A stretch of DNA of 64,000 nucleotides, from NCBI GenBank assembly GCA_963708865.1, contig CAVPUC010000001.1, positions 62,001 through 126,000 of the forward strand, in the 5' to 3' direction. A model generated the notes under the pieces. It made no database searches, was not told the origin of the DNA, and was given only the letters and a program-made list of their open reading frames with translations. The position numbers and the translations under genes were made by a program. The DNA comes from DAIDKA01 sp963708865. Lineage in GTDB: Bacteria > Pseudomonadota > Gammaproteobacteria > Steroidobacterales > Steroidobacteraceae. Positions 18,277 through 26,689 of the stretch are shown piece after piece (position 1 is the first letter of the stretch; every line of letters begins with the position of its first letter).

Positions 18277-20583
18277 ATGGCCGCCGTCATGACATCCACC
18301 GCAGAGCCGCTCCCAACGTCCGCGGACGATCGCGAACAGGCGGCGCTGCTGCGGGATGACCCCGCCTTCAATGCCGCGCCGGATCCCGAATTGGAACGCT
18401 GGATCGGCGCCGTCCAGAGGCAGGCCAACGTCGCCTGCGCGGCGCTGTCGCTGGTGGATGGCTCACGCCAGATCATCCGCGTGGTCGGCACGGCCGCGGG
18501 TTGCCCCAAAGCCGTCAATGAATTGACCAGCAGTGTGTCCCTGGGGGACTACCTGCTCGGGTCCACCCCCACCCATTCAAATGAAGCGCGCGAGGCGTTC
18601 GCTGAAGTCCCCGTGGTGCTGTCCGGAAAGGTCATCGGCCATCTCGGCATCGCAGACCCGATGCGGACCACCTGGTCCGTTGAGGATCTGTCCATCCTGG
18701 GCGACACCGCAACGGGCGTGGCCACGGAGTTGGAGCGCCGCCTGGCCCGCGCGGAGGTCGTGCGGGTGCAGGAACTGGTGACCTCCCACAATCGCGTGCA
18801 CGACATGATCGGCAGTGGCGCGCCGCTTCGTGAGGTGCTGGTCGAGGTGTGCCGGATCATCGAGCGCTACGACCCGTCCTTCATTCCGTCGGTGCTGCTG
18901 CGCGACTCCATCTCCAACACCCTGCACTCCGGCATCGGACCCTCCTTGCCGAAGGCCTACCTGGACTCCGTGGACGGCGCGCCGATCGGACCCAATATAG
19001 GCACCTGCGGCCCTGCCGCCTGGTTCGGCGAGCTCGCCATCTCGGCAGATCTGAGCACGGACCCCAAGTGGGCTCCCATCCGCGCCATGGCCGAAATGGC
19101 TGGGGTCGCGCATTGCTGGTCCATGCCGATCAAGGATCCTTCCGGCGAAGTGCTCGGCACGCTCGCGCTCTATGGGCGCCGTCCGCGCCTGCCGCAGCCC
19201 GAGCACGTGGCACTGCTGAGGGACTGGGCGCGCGTGGCCAGTACGGCGTTGGAGCGCACCCGCTCGATCGCACGCCTGAAACACGATGCCCGCCATGACA
19301 GCCTCACCGGCCTGTCGAATCGGGCCGCCATCTTCGAGAAACTGGATTCCGCCATTGAGCAGGTACGCAAGGAGACCCCGTTAGCGGTGTTCTTCGTAGA
19401 CCTGGACGGGCTCAAGGCGCTGAACGATACCCTCGGCCACGATGTCGCCGACGAGATGATCCGCGAGGTCGCACAGCGACTGTCGAATACGGTCCGGGAC
19501 GGTGATTTCGTGGGCCGCTTCGGCGGTGATGAGTTCATCGTCGTATCGGAGAATATTGGCGACCCGATGCAAGCGGGCCACTTGGGCGAACGTCTGCTCG
19601 GCGCGATCGCTCAACCCCTGCCGGGGCTGGGCGCGCGTGTCATCACGGCCAGCATCGGCATCGCCCTGATCCGCACCAGCGGCATCGAGGCCCGCGAGGC
19701 GATCCGCCGATCCGACGCCGCCATGTATGAGGCCAAGCGCACCGGCCGGGATCGGTGCGTGTTTGCCGAAGTGGGCGAAACCGTGCGGGCGGGTCGGCGT
19801 CTGGAACTGGCCCGGGCGCTGCACGGTGCGGAAACCCGCGGCGAGATGCGCCTGGTATACCAGCCCGTCATCTCCCTGCCCACCCGGCAGATCATCGGCG
19901 TCGAAGCACTGCTGCGCTGGACCAATCCGACCCTCGGGGAGGTACTGCCCGGTGAGTTCATTCCGATCGCGGAGGACACCGGCAGCATCCTGCAGATCGG
20001 CGCATGGGTACTGTGGGAGAGCTGCAACGCCCTCGCCCTGCTCGCCCTGGCGGGCCACCGACTTGAACTGGGTGTGAACGTGTCCGCACGGCAGCTGTCG
20101 CAGCCGGATTTTCCGCTGTGGGTGAGGCAGACCCTGTCGCACGCGCAGTTCAGCCCCGGAATGCTGAGCCTGGAGCTGACGGAAACCTCGCTGCTGCGCC
20201 CCGACAGCGTCAGCATCGGCAACGTACGGACGCTGGAGAAAATGGGCGTGCGGGTGGCGCTGGATGATTTCGGCACCGGATATTCCTCCCTGACCTGGTT
20301 GCGCGACCACCCGTTCGGCTCGATCAAGATCGATCGCAGCTTCGTCGCCGGCATCACCGAGCAGGACAGCAGCCGCGCGATCGTCGCCGCTATCATCCGC
20401 ATGGCCAAGGATGTCGGCTGCACGGTCACGGCCGAAGGTGTCGAGACCGAGGCGCAACTGCGGATCCTGGAGTCCCTGGGCTGCGACCACGCGCAGGGCT
20501 TTCTGATCGCCCACCCCGAAAGCATCCCCGCGCTGATCACTCGGCTGAATGCACCGCTGCTGCCCACGGTGGTCCGCCGGTAG
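18277..20583 (+). CDS. GAF-GAF-GGDEF-EAL cyclic-di-GMP protein
   Basis: 768 residues from the ATG at 18277 (GTG at 18211 and ATG at 18289 are alternatives). Two GAF-like sensor regions come first (about 30-165 and 180-340), then a GGDEF domain with intact RFGGDEFIVV near residue 416, then an EAL domain with GVEALLRW near 543, ELTETSLL, DDFGTGYSSLTWL, KIDRSFV and AEGVETEAQ. The key residues of both catalytic halves are present, so it may make and break c-di-GMP, switched by the GAF ligand. No transmembrane segment; cytoplasmic. Monocistronic. Confidence 0.9.
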   Translation: MAAVMTSTAEPLPTSADDREQAALLRDDPAFNAAPDPELERWIGAVQRQANVACAALSLVDGSRQIIRVVGTAAGCPKAVNELTSSVSLGDYLLGSTPTHSNEAREAFAEVPVVLSGKVIGHLGIADPMRTTWSVEDLSILGDTATGVATELERRLARAEVVRVQELVTSHNRVHDMIGSGAPLREVLVEVCRIIERYDPSFIPSVLLRDSISNTLHSGIGPSLPKAYLDSVDGAPIGPNIGTCGPAAWFGELAISADLSTDPKWAPIRAMAEMAGVAHCWSMPIKDPSGEVLGTLALYGRRPRLPQPEHVALLRDWARVASTALERTRSIARLKHDARHDSLTGLSNRAAIFEKLDSAIEQVRKETPLAVFFVDLDGLKALNDTLGHDVADEMIREVAQRLSNTVRDGDFVGRFGGDEFIVVSENIGDPMQAGHLGERLLGAIAQPLPGLGARVITASIGIALIRTSGIEAREAIRRSDAAMYEAKRTGRDRCVFAEVGETVRAGRRLELARALHGAETRGEMRLVYQPVISLPTRQIIGVEALLRWTNPTLGEVLPGEFIPIAEDTGSILQIGAWVLWESCNALALLALAGHRLELGVNVSARQLSQPDFPLWVRQTLSHAQFSPGMLSLELTETSLLRPDSVSIGNVRTLEKMGVRVALDDFGTGYSSLTWLRDHPFGSIKIDRSFVAGITEQDSSRAIVAAIIRMAKDVGCTVTAEGVETEAQLRILESLGCDHAQGFLIAHPESIPALITRLNAPLLPTVVRR

Positions 20584-20696
20584 CCGTTTCCTCGGCGCCG
20601 CGCGGTGGCGCACTGCGTCAAGCGCGCAAAGCCTGTGACGCCCCGACTTGCCCAGAGGTAGACTCGCTCGTCATCGATCAGTGACGGGAGGGGGCT

Positions 20697-21437
20697 ATGA
20701 CGATTATCGAAGCTTGCGGGCGCCGCGCCGCACCCACGGGTGCGAGATTTCGGCTGGCCGCCGCCGTCCTGCTCCTTTACGCCGTGGCGGCGATGGTCAC
20801 GGTCCACGCCCAAACCCCAACCGTAAAACCAGCGGTGACCGGTGTTCCTGAACATGGCCCGCAACGCCCGCCGCTGTTCTTCCGGGAGGAATGGAAACAG
20901 GGGCCGGCTGGCGGGGAGCACCCTGTCACCGCAGAATCGCTGGCGAATCCGAATCTCGAGCTGACTCTGATCGTGCCGGCCGGCCAGATCGAGCTGACCG
21001 GCAATGCCGGCGATGAGAACAATCCCATCCATGTGTGGTCGGGTCTTTGCACGACGCCCTGCGGCCTGGCATTGCGCAATCGCCAAAGCGCGGCCGACCT
21101 CACCGGTCTCGCCCGCATCCGCTGGACGACCAAGATGTCGGGCTACCACCAGATCCGGCCCATCGTGAAGCTGGCCGACGGCACGTGGCTCGTGGGAGAT
21201 ATCGCCGATGGCTCGCCGCGCGACTGGCGGGTCAGCGAGATCTCGTATGCGGACCTGCATTGGATGAAACTCGACATCACGCGCGCGGTCGCCACGGGGA
21301 CCACGGTCGATCACCCGGATCTTTCCAAAGTGGACGAGATCGGCTTTGTCGATCTCATGCCCGCCAGTGGCCATGGACCGGGAGGCTGGTCGGACGTGGC
21401 GCAGGTTGAGGTTTACGCCAAATCGGTAGCGCGCTAA
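20697..21437 (+). CDS. Secreted protein of unknown function
   Basis: 246 residues, ATG at 20697 after a strong gggaggggg ribosome site. The N-terminal segment RLAAAVLLLYAVAAMVTVHAQ is a signal peptide with probable cleavage after HA. The mature part looks like a beta-sandwich: FFREEWKQ, NPIHVWSGLCTTPCGLALRN (a possible CxxxC disulfide), LARIRWTTKMSGYHQIRP, LADGTWLVGDIADG and a closing WSDVAQVEVYA. That pattern is reminiscent of carbohydrate-binding or LamG-like folds but I recognise no named family. Monocistronic; convergent with the deaminase gene. Confidence 0.6.
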   Translation: MTIIEACGRRAAPTGARFRLAAAVLLLYAVAAMVTVHAQTPTVKPAVTGVPEHGPQRPPLFFREEWKQGPAGGEHPVTAESLANPNLELTLIVPAGQIELTGNAGDENNPIHVWSGLCTTPCGLALRNRQSAADLTGLARIRWTTKMSGYHQIRPIVKLADGTWLVGDIADGSPRDWRVSEISYADLHWMKLDITRAVATGTTVDHPDLSKVDEIGFVDLMPASGHGPGGWSDVAQVEVYAKSVAR

Positions 21438-21455
21438 CGGCCATCGGGAGGTCCG

Positions 21456-21902
21456 TCACACCTCCCCGATGTCCTCGTTCCAGACCTCCGGATGCGCGCG
21501 GATATAGCCGCTCAGCAAGGACTCGCAATCCGCCGAACCCAGGTCAATGACTTCGACGCCGCGCTCGCGCAGCCAGTCGATACCGCCGCGAAACGTGCGT
21601 GACTCACCGACCAGGACGGCCCCGATCCGAAACTGCACGATCAGCCCACAGCAGTACCAGCACGGCGCCAGCGTCGTCACCATGATGGTGTCTTGATAGG
21701 AGCGGCGCCTGCCGGCCTTGCGAAACGCATCCGTTTCGCCATGGATCGAGGGGTCATCTTCCTGAACCCGGCGATTGTGGCCGCGCCCGAGCAACTTTCC
21801 TTGCCGGTCGAACAGCGCGGCGCCGATGGGAATACCGCCCTCGGATAGCCCGAGACGCGCCTCTTTCAGGGCGACTTCCAGCATCTTGGCGTAGTCGGGG
21901 CT
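21456..21902 (-). CDS. Yeast-type cytosine deaminase
   Basis: 148 residues from the ATG at 21902. The longer frame adds 22 unrelated residues. CDA-fold zinc deaminase: ligand and proton-shuttle motif HGETDAF (His, Glu) and TLAPCWYCCG (the two ligand Cys of PCxxC). Overall it tracks fungal Fcy1 closely: EGGIPIGAALFD, GRGHNRRVQ, a VGES segment, and C-terminal WNEDIGE like Fcy1's WFEDIGE. Predicted reaction: cytosine to uracil plus ammonia, in pyrimidine salvage. A related nucleobase deaminase activity is possible. Bacterial CodA is an unrelated amidohydrolase. Confidence 0.8.
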   Translation of the reverse strand, partial: SPDYAKMLEVALKEARLGLSEGGIPIGAALFDRQGKLLGRGHNRRVQEDDPSIHGETDAFRKAGRRRSYQDTIMVTTLAPCWYCCGLIVQFRIGAVLVGESRTFRGGIDWLRERGVEVIDLGSADCESLLSGYIRAHPEVWNEDIGEV

Positions 21903-22091
21903 CATCAATTCATGGTACGCGAAACAGCTCTTGCGGGCTGCTATCTGCCATAACGGCAGCTTGCGCAATTACTTGAGCCGGGGTGCCAGGATTTTCTCGT
22001 ACCGTGAAGGCTGTCGATGCCATCGAAACCCGACTTCAAGTGTCGCGTCATCCAGACGATAACCCTATTAAGGCAAACCTGGAGAGATCGC

Positions 22092-22307
22092 GTGTCGAAA
22101 AATCAGTTCATGAGCACACCGGGCAAGGTCATTCACGACCCACGCGGCAACGCGATCTGGGACTGGACGATCGAAACGGGAGTACTGGCCCGTGCGACGG
22201 TGGATGAACTGCTGGACAGATTGATTGATCCGGTGGCGCTGGGTCTGGAGCGCGACGCCGAACACAATGCAGCGTGGAGCGGCGATCCGTACAACCGGTC
22301 CTGCTGA
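22092..22307 (+). CDS. Small conserved hypothetical protein
   Basis: 71 residues from the GTG at 22092, chosen over an upstream ATG at 22017 because ggagag lies 6 nt before it. The sequence (STPGKVIHDPRGNAIWDW, then ATVDELLDRLIDP, ending SGDPYNRSC) is soluble, acidic in the middle and without signal or catalytic motif. I recall similar short proteins in proteobacterial genomes but know no function. An inverted repeat overlaps and follows the stop. Confidence 0.6.
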   Translation: MSKNQFMSTPGKVIHDPRGNAIWDWTIETGVLARATVDELLDRLIDPVALGLERDAEHNAAWSGDPYNRSC

Positions 22308-22328
22308 GGCGCTTGCTCCAGCGCCTCA
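22305..22328 (+). terminator. Inverted repeat after small hypothetical gene
   Basis: Stem tgaggcgc/gcgcctca (8 bp) with an 8-nt loop; it begins inside the stop codon of the small gene. There is no T-tract, so it is a weak terminator or mRNA-end hairpin at best. Confidence 0.4.
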
Positions 22329-22540
22329 ATCAAACACTCAAAACCCGCGCTGTTACAATTCAACGGCGCGCATGATTGAAGGCCTTTCCCCACCCTGACA
22401 TCGCAGGGGCTTATGTCGCCAAGGGGTGACAGGCGGCTCAAACAACCTCAATTGCGCCAAACGCGTCAACCATATCGCGCCTCATCCGCTACTGACTCCC
22501 ATTGCCGCACTCACCAGTGCGCTGGCCACGAGGGAGAGAT

Positions 22541-24511
22541 ATGGACAGCAGGAAACTCAACTTCGCCGTCTGCGCTGCCATGGTTGGCGCGCTCACGGCC
22601 TGCGGCGGCGGTTCTTCAGGCTCTTCAAGCATGCTCGGTTCAACGTCAGGATCGCAAGGCACGACCGCAAGCGTACCCATCGCCATCAGCGATGCATCAT
22701 CGGACGACTGGGCAACCATCGGCGTGAAGGTGTTGAGCATCGCGTTGATTCCACAGGGCGGCGGCGCCAACGTCACGGTCTACACCGCGCCTTCACCCGC
22801 CCCATTCATCAATCTTGAGCAGCTGGACCAGCTCGCCGAGATTCTCGGCAACGCGACCGTGCCGACAGGCACCTACACCGGTGCAGTCGTCACAGTCAGC
22901 GGCAATCCCGGTGATGTGTTGCTGACCTCCTCGGCGGATCCGGAGGCGGGTTTTGCCCTGGCTGCCGCCACCGCCGTCGCAAGTTCCAATATTCATATCG
23001 TCAATGCCCAGGGCAGCGGTACGGATCTCACGGCCCCGATTACCGTCAGCTTCGTCGCGCCACTGGTGGTGAACACTTCCGGCAGCACTGCGCTTGATCT
23101 GGAGTTCGATCTTTCCCATCCGGCCTTCATCATCGGCCACAACCCGCCGGGCGCCACGTCCACGCAGTGGGCCATCGATTTCAGCGCGCCGCTGCGGCAC
23201 CACCCGCTCGCCGATCTGCGGCGGCTGGTGCTGCGACACGCCTATGGCACCGTGACGGCGATTTCCTCAGACAGCACCTCCATTACGATTGACAAGGACT
23301 TCCCGACGCTGCCGGCGGCATCGCCCGAAACCGAGATCACCGGAACGCAGGCGCTCACGATCGAGGCGGATGCGACCAATGGCACCGTGTTCTACGATGT
23401 GGATGCCCATACGGTCAGCACCATCGACAACTTCTCGAGCGAAACCGGTCTCACCGGCAAGTTCGTCCGCATCGCCGCCCGCTATCAGCAGAACGGCACG
23501 CTGGTCGCGACGCGCATCTGGGCGAGCAGCGCGTTCAACAGCGTCTGGCTGAGCCCGGAAGGTCACGTCCTCAACGTGAATCCCAATACGGACATCGTGA
23601 CCGTCACCAATGATTCGGGCGTCGGCGTACCCCTGACGGTCAATGCCAACACCAAGTTCTTCTATCGCCAGCCCTGGAACCCGGCGGCTGATGCCACACC
23701 GATTGCCACTGGTACCTCATTCATCACCAACCAGAACATCGTGCGCGGCTTCAAGGTGCATGCGAGTGTCGTGGACCCGCTCGCCGTGCCATTGGTGGCG
23801 CAGGAAATCGACATCGAAACCGCGCAATACTCGGGCACGATCTCAGACCCGAGCGCGAGTGCCTTTACCTATACGCACAACTTCCTGCGCGCCATCGACG
23901 ACTACACCGTGATTTTGGGTTACCTTGCCGCCGCCACGGCCAACGGCAACGACCCGCTCTCCGGCAGCGCGATCAGCGGGTATAAGTGGTGGAACTTCGC
24001 CTATCCGACCCGGGTTGATTCCGGTGCCAGCGCGGTGAGCGATTTCGTATCCGCCACCAACGGCACGGCAAGTTTTGGCGGTACCGCGGGGCCGATCGTT
24101 CCGTGGGGTGTCAGCTACGTCGTCTGGGGTGACCCGGCCGATGTCACCGGCTGGAGCGCCGCAGCGTCCATCCTCGAGCCCACGCCCTTGCCGGTCGGCA
24201 CCGTCGCCACTGCACCGATGGCCGGCACCAACGTGGAAAGCTTTGCCATCACCGCCAGCGGCGGGACGAACCCCGTGACGGTGGACGCGAGCACCGTCAC
24301 AGGGTCTGCGACATTGGTGTACCAGGTGGATATGAGTGGCGGGGTAGCGACGGTAAGTCCCATCGACATCACCAGCGCCTCGGGGCTGTCGAGCTTCACT
24401 ACCGGCATGGCCACCGGCACCAAGGTCAGGGTCTCGGGTGTGCCGCAGGCCGACGGCACGGTCAAGGCCTACGTGGTCACCTACTTCACGGGTACTGCTC
24501 CGGCGACCTGA
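22541..24511 (+). CDS. DUF4382-like lipoprotein with DUF5666-like repeats
   Basis: 656 residues from the ATG at 22541, preceded by agggagag. Lipoprotein signal with LTAC just before a Gly/Ser linker (CGGGSSGSSSML). The first domain (about 35-190: VPIAISDASSDDWATIGVKV, TYTGAVVTVSG) resembles DUF4382. It is followed by repeated beta modules around GTVTAISSDSTSITIDKDF, GKFVRIAARYQQNGTLVATRIW and KVRVSGVPQADGTVKAYVV that look like DUF5666 units. Probably a cell-surface or periplasmic beta-rich protein; no enzyme motif seen. It stands alone, convergent with the desaturase gene. Confidence 0.7.
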   Translation: MDSRKLNFAVCAAMVGALTACGGGSSGSSSMLGSTSGSQGTTASVPIAISDASSDDWATIGVKVLSIALIPQGGGANVTVYTAPSPAPFINLEQLDQLAEILGNATVPTGTYTGAVVTVSGNPGDVLLTSSADPEAGFALAAATAVASSNIHIVNAQGSGTDLTAPITVSFVAPLVVNTSGSTALDLEFDLSHPAFIIGHNPPGATSTQWAIDFSAPLRHHPLADLRRLVLRHAYGTVTAISSDSTSITIDKDFPTLPAASPETEITGTQALTIEADATNGTVFYDVDAHTVSTIDNFSSETGLTGKFVRIAARYQQNGTLVATRIWASSAFNSVWLSPEGHVLNVNPNTDIVTVTNDSGVGVPLTVNANTKFFYRQPWNPAADATPIATGTSFITNQNIVRGFKVHASVVDPLAVPLVAQEIDIETAQYSGTISDPSASAFTYTHNFLRAIDDYTVILGYLAAATANGNDPLSGSAISGYKWWNFAYPTRVDSGASAVSDFVSATNGTASFGGTAGPIVPWGVSYVVWGDPADVTGWSAAASILEPTPLPVGTVATAPMAGTNVESFAITASGGTNPVTVDASTVTGSATLVYQVDMSGGVATVSPIDITSASGLSSFTTGMATGTKVRVSGVPQADGTVKAYVVTYFTGTAPAT

Positions 24512-24522
24512 GGACGGGCGGA

Positions 24523-25581
24523 TCAGCCCTGGCGCAGATATTCCGCCAGGGTAATGATCCGATGCGCGCGGATATCCCACAGGATGCACTTCATGGCGCC
24601 GGCGACCTCCGACAGCTTGACGCGTACCACGCTTGGAAACAGATGCTGGTATTCGTTATGGCAGGCAATCAGGCGGTAGCTGGGGATGCTCGAGGAGAGA
24701 TGGTGAATGTGGTGGTAGCCGATGTTGGCGGTGAAGAAGTTCAACCAGCCCGGCAGCACCAGAAAACTGGTGCCCTCGATGGCGCTGGTGTCGTAGTCCC
24801 AGGTCTCGCAGCCATGCGCATAGGAATGCTCAAAGTTGTGCTGAACCGTAAACAGCACGATACCCAAGCCTCCGGCGATCGAGACGCTGAGCAGATAGAG
24901 GGTGAAGAACAACGCCGGACCCGCGTACCAGCACAGGAGTGCCCAGACACTGAGCAGCACCACATTGTTCCAGAGCATGTGGCGGTATTCCTTCGCCGTC
25001 TTCCAATAACGGCACTGGTAGCTTGCCGCCAGTTGGCGCACCGACAGGCCCGAACCGCCGAGCTTGCCTCTGAGGATGTGAGCCCATAGCCCGAAGGTGC
25101 CCCGGATCCAGGTCAGGCGCGGGTTCAGAATCAGGTAGATGAAGCCGGCGAGCGGCGCGGCCGCGACGCTGCACTTGTGCCGGTAGAAGCGCTGCTGCCC
25201 GGCCGACAGCGCGGCATATTCATCGACGGACAACGTTGCATAGGGCCCACGGTAGCGATCCCAGTTGCCGTTGTTGGCGTGGTGGTAGTTGTGGTGCTGC
25301 GCCCACACATACTGCGGCATGCCCGACAGAACGCCGAGGAGGAACCCAGCCCAGCGATTGAGCGCGACGCTGCGGAACAGGCTGCGATGCCCGCATTCGT
25401 GCATCAGCGCGAACACGCGCAGGGTGAACAGAATGAGCGGTGGCAGAGCGGCAGCCACCACCCAGACCGAGGTGCGTCCAAAATACAACGCGAGCCCCCA
25501 CAGCAATGCCAAAGGCACCAGTGTCGTCAGCAATGCGACGAATCCCCGCAGGTTATCGGACTTGCCGTAGCGTCCGATCAT
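24523..25581 (-). CDS. Membrane fatty acid desaturase
   Basis: 352-residue integral membrane di-iron enzyme. The three histidine boxes are intact: HECGH near residue 63, HNYHH near 95 and HHIHH near 275. Four hydrophobic stretches flank them. Members insert a double bond in acyl lipids or hydroxylate them using O2 and reduced ferredoxin or cytochrome. The arrangement fits the FA_desaturase family; regiospecificity cannot be read. Monocistronic, with its own 230-bp upstream region. Confidence 0.85.
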   Translation of the reverse strand: MIGRYGKSDNLRGFVALLTTLVPLALLWGLALYFGRTSVWVVAAALPPLILFTLRVFALMHECGHRSLFRSVALNRWAGFLLGVLSGMPQYVWAQHHNYHHANNGNWDRYRGPYATLSVDEYAALSAGQQRFYRHKCSVAAAPLAGFIYLILNPRLTWIRGTFGLWAHILRGKLGGSGLSVRQLAASYQCRYWKTAKEYRHMLWNNVVLLSVWALLCWYAGPALFFTLYLLSVSIAGGLGIVLFTVQHNFEHSYAHGCETWDYDTSAIEGTSFLVLPGWLNFFTANIGYHHIHHLSSSIPSYRLIACHNEYQHLFPSVVRVKLSEVAGAMKCILWDIRAHRIITLAEYLRQG

Positions 25582-25792
25582 TCCCTGCTTTTGCTGCTTG
25601 ACGCAATCGATCAGCGTGGCGATTGAGCGTCCCTCGTGACGTATTGAATGAGAGGAACCCGTAGCGTATCCGTCGTTGTTCTTGCTTTACCCGGGCTACG
25701 GGCGCGGAGTCTACCAGAGCCGGAATATGAATACCTGCTCGCCGTCACGTTTGCGGGCTATTAGCGACAACTTAGCGGCGCTACCGCCGCCG

Positions 25793-25822
25793 GCCGCTAT
25801 GTACGCTAGGTTACATAGCGGC
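25793..25822 (-). other. Hairpin at the end of the catabolic operon
   Basis: 11-bp perfect stem (gccgctatgta, 25793-25803; tacatagcggc, 25812-25822) with an 8-nt loop, spanning the TAA stop of the dioxygenase gene. No U-tract follows on the minus strand, so it may protect the mRNA 3' end or act as a weak terminator. Confidence 0.45.
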
Positions 25823-26680
25823 AGCTGGGCGCAGGCGGAAGTCGTAATTGACCGTATAAAACGGTACTTCCATGCGCTCCCCGTCCGGTGCGATTCCCGG
25901 CGGATGCCGCTCAAACTGTGCCACCAGCGACTCCTTCATGCCGAAAACCGCATCGGAATCCAGGTATTGGCTGCCGGCCACGAACAGGTGGGTGGTCACC
26001 GGCCGGTAGCCCTGCGCCGAGACAATCATATGAATGTGCCCGGGACGATATGGATGCCGGCCCATCTTGCGCAGCATGCGACCCACCGGACCATCGGTCG
26101 GCACCGGATAGAACGTCGGCCGGATGGAGCGGAAGCGGTAGCGCCCCTCTGAGTCGGTGCGGATCCGCCCGCGTGCCTTCATGCCCGTCTCCCCGGGGAT
26201 CTGCATGTCGTAGTCGCCGTCGCCATCGCCGGACCAGATGTCCAGCAATGCGTTATCGAGGGGCTGCCCCGCCGCACTCAAGACCCGCCCGGAATAAAAT
26301 GCCGGTTCGCCTTTGACGCCCTGAGCCAGATTGCTGCCAAGCGGCAAATCCGGTGCGCCCTCCCAATAGAAGGGCCCGAGCACCGTCGATTCGGCGCTGC
26401 CCTGGTCGGCGGGATGGTTGAGGGTGATGACCAGCACCGACACGCCCAGCGTGTCCGACAGCAGAATGAACTCCTGGCGCTTCTCGGTGCAGGTCTGGCC
26501 GACATCCGTCAGGAATTGGATGGCCCCCATCCACTCCTCTTCGGTCAACTGCACGTCGCGAACGAAATCGTGCAGGTGTGTGACCAGCGAGGTCATGACC
26601 CGTTTGAAACGTGGGTCATCACTTTGCGAGAGCCGCTCGATGACCGCCTGAGTGATGCTCTGCTCATTGAATTCGCGCAT
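25811..26680 (-). CDS. Intradiol ring-cleavage dioxygenase (hydroxyquinol/catechol type)
   Basis: 289 residues: N-terminal dimerisation domain (about 5-100), then the catalytic beta-sandwich. Fe(III) ligands are recognisable in DGDYDMQ (Tyr), PTFYPVP (Tyr) and PGHIHMIV plus THLF (His). The linker ESTVLGPFYWEGAP is typical of catechol and hydroxyquinol 1,2-dioxygenases, with hydroxyquinol type favoured by overall length and sequence. It would cleave an ortho-diol ring to a muconate or maleylacetate-type product. It is the last gene of the five-gene operon, 9 bp after the MetE-like gene; a hairpin covers its stop. Confidence 0.85.
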   Translation of the reverse strand: MREFNEQSITQAVIERLSQSDDPRFKRVMTSLVTHLHDFVRDVQLTEEEWMGAIQFLTDVGQTCTEKRQEFILLSDTLGVSVLVITLNHPADQGSAESTVLGPFYWEGAPDLPLGSNLAQGVKGEPAFYSGRVLSAAGQPLDNALLDIWSGDGDGDYDMQIPGETGMKARGRIRTDSEGRYRFRSIRPTFYPVPTDGPVGRMLRKMGRHPYRPGHIHMIVSAQGYRPVTTHLFVAGSQYLDSDAVFGMKESLVAQFERHPPGIAPDGERMEVPFYTVNYDFRLRPAAAM

Positions 26681-26689
26681 GCCGCCCCC

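Noticed and set aside
19381..21374. Minus-strand frames of 410 and 587 residues
   Set aside because: Antisense to the GGDEF-EAL gene and the next secreted-protein gene, both with clear motifs on the plus strand.
22308..22540. Riboswitch upstream of the DUF4382-like lipoprotein
   Set aside because: The 230-bp gap has only the small hairpin after the preceding gene; no conserved riboswitch core could be recognised.
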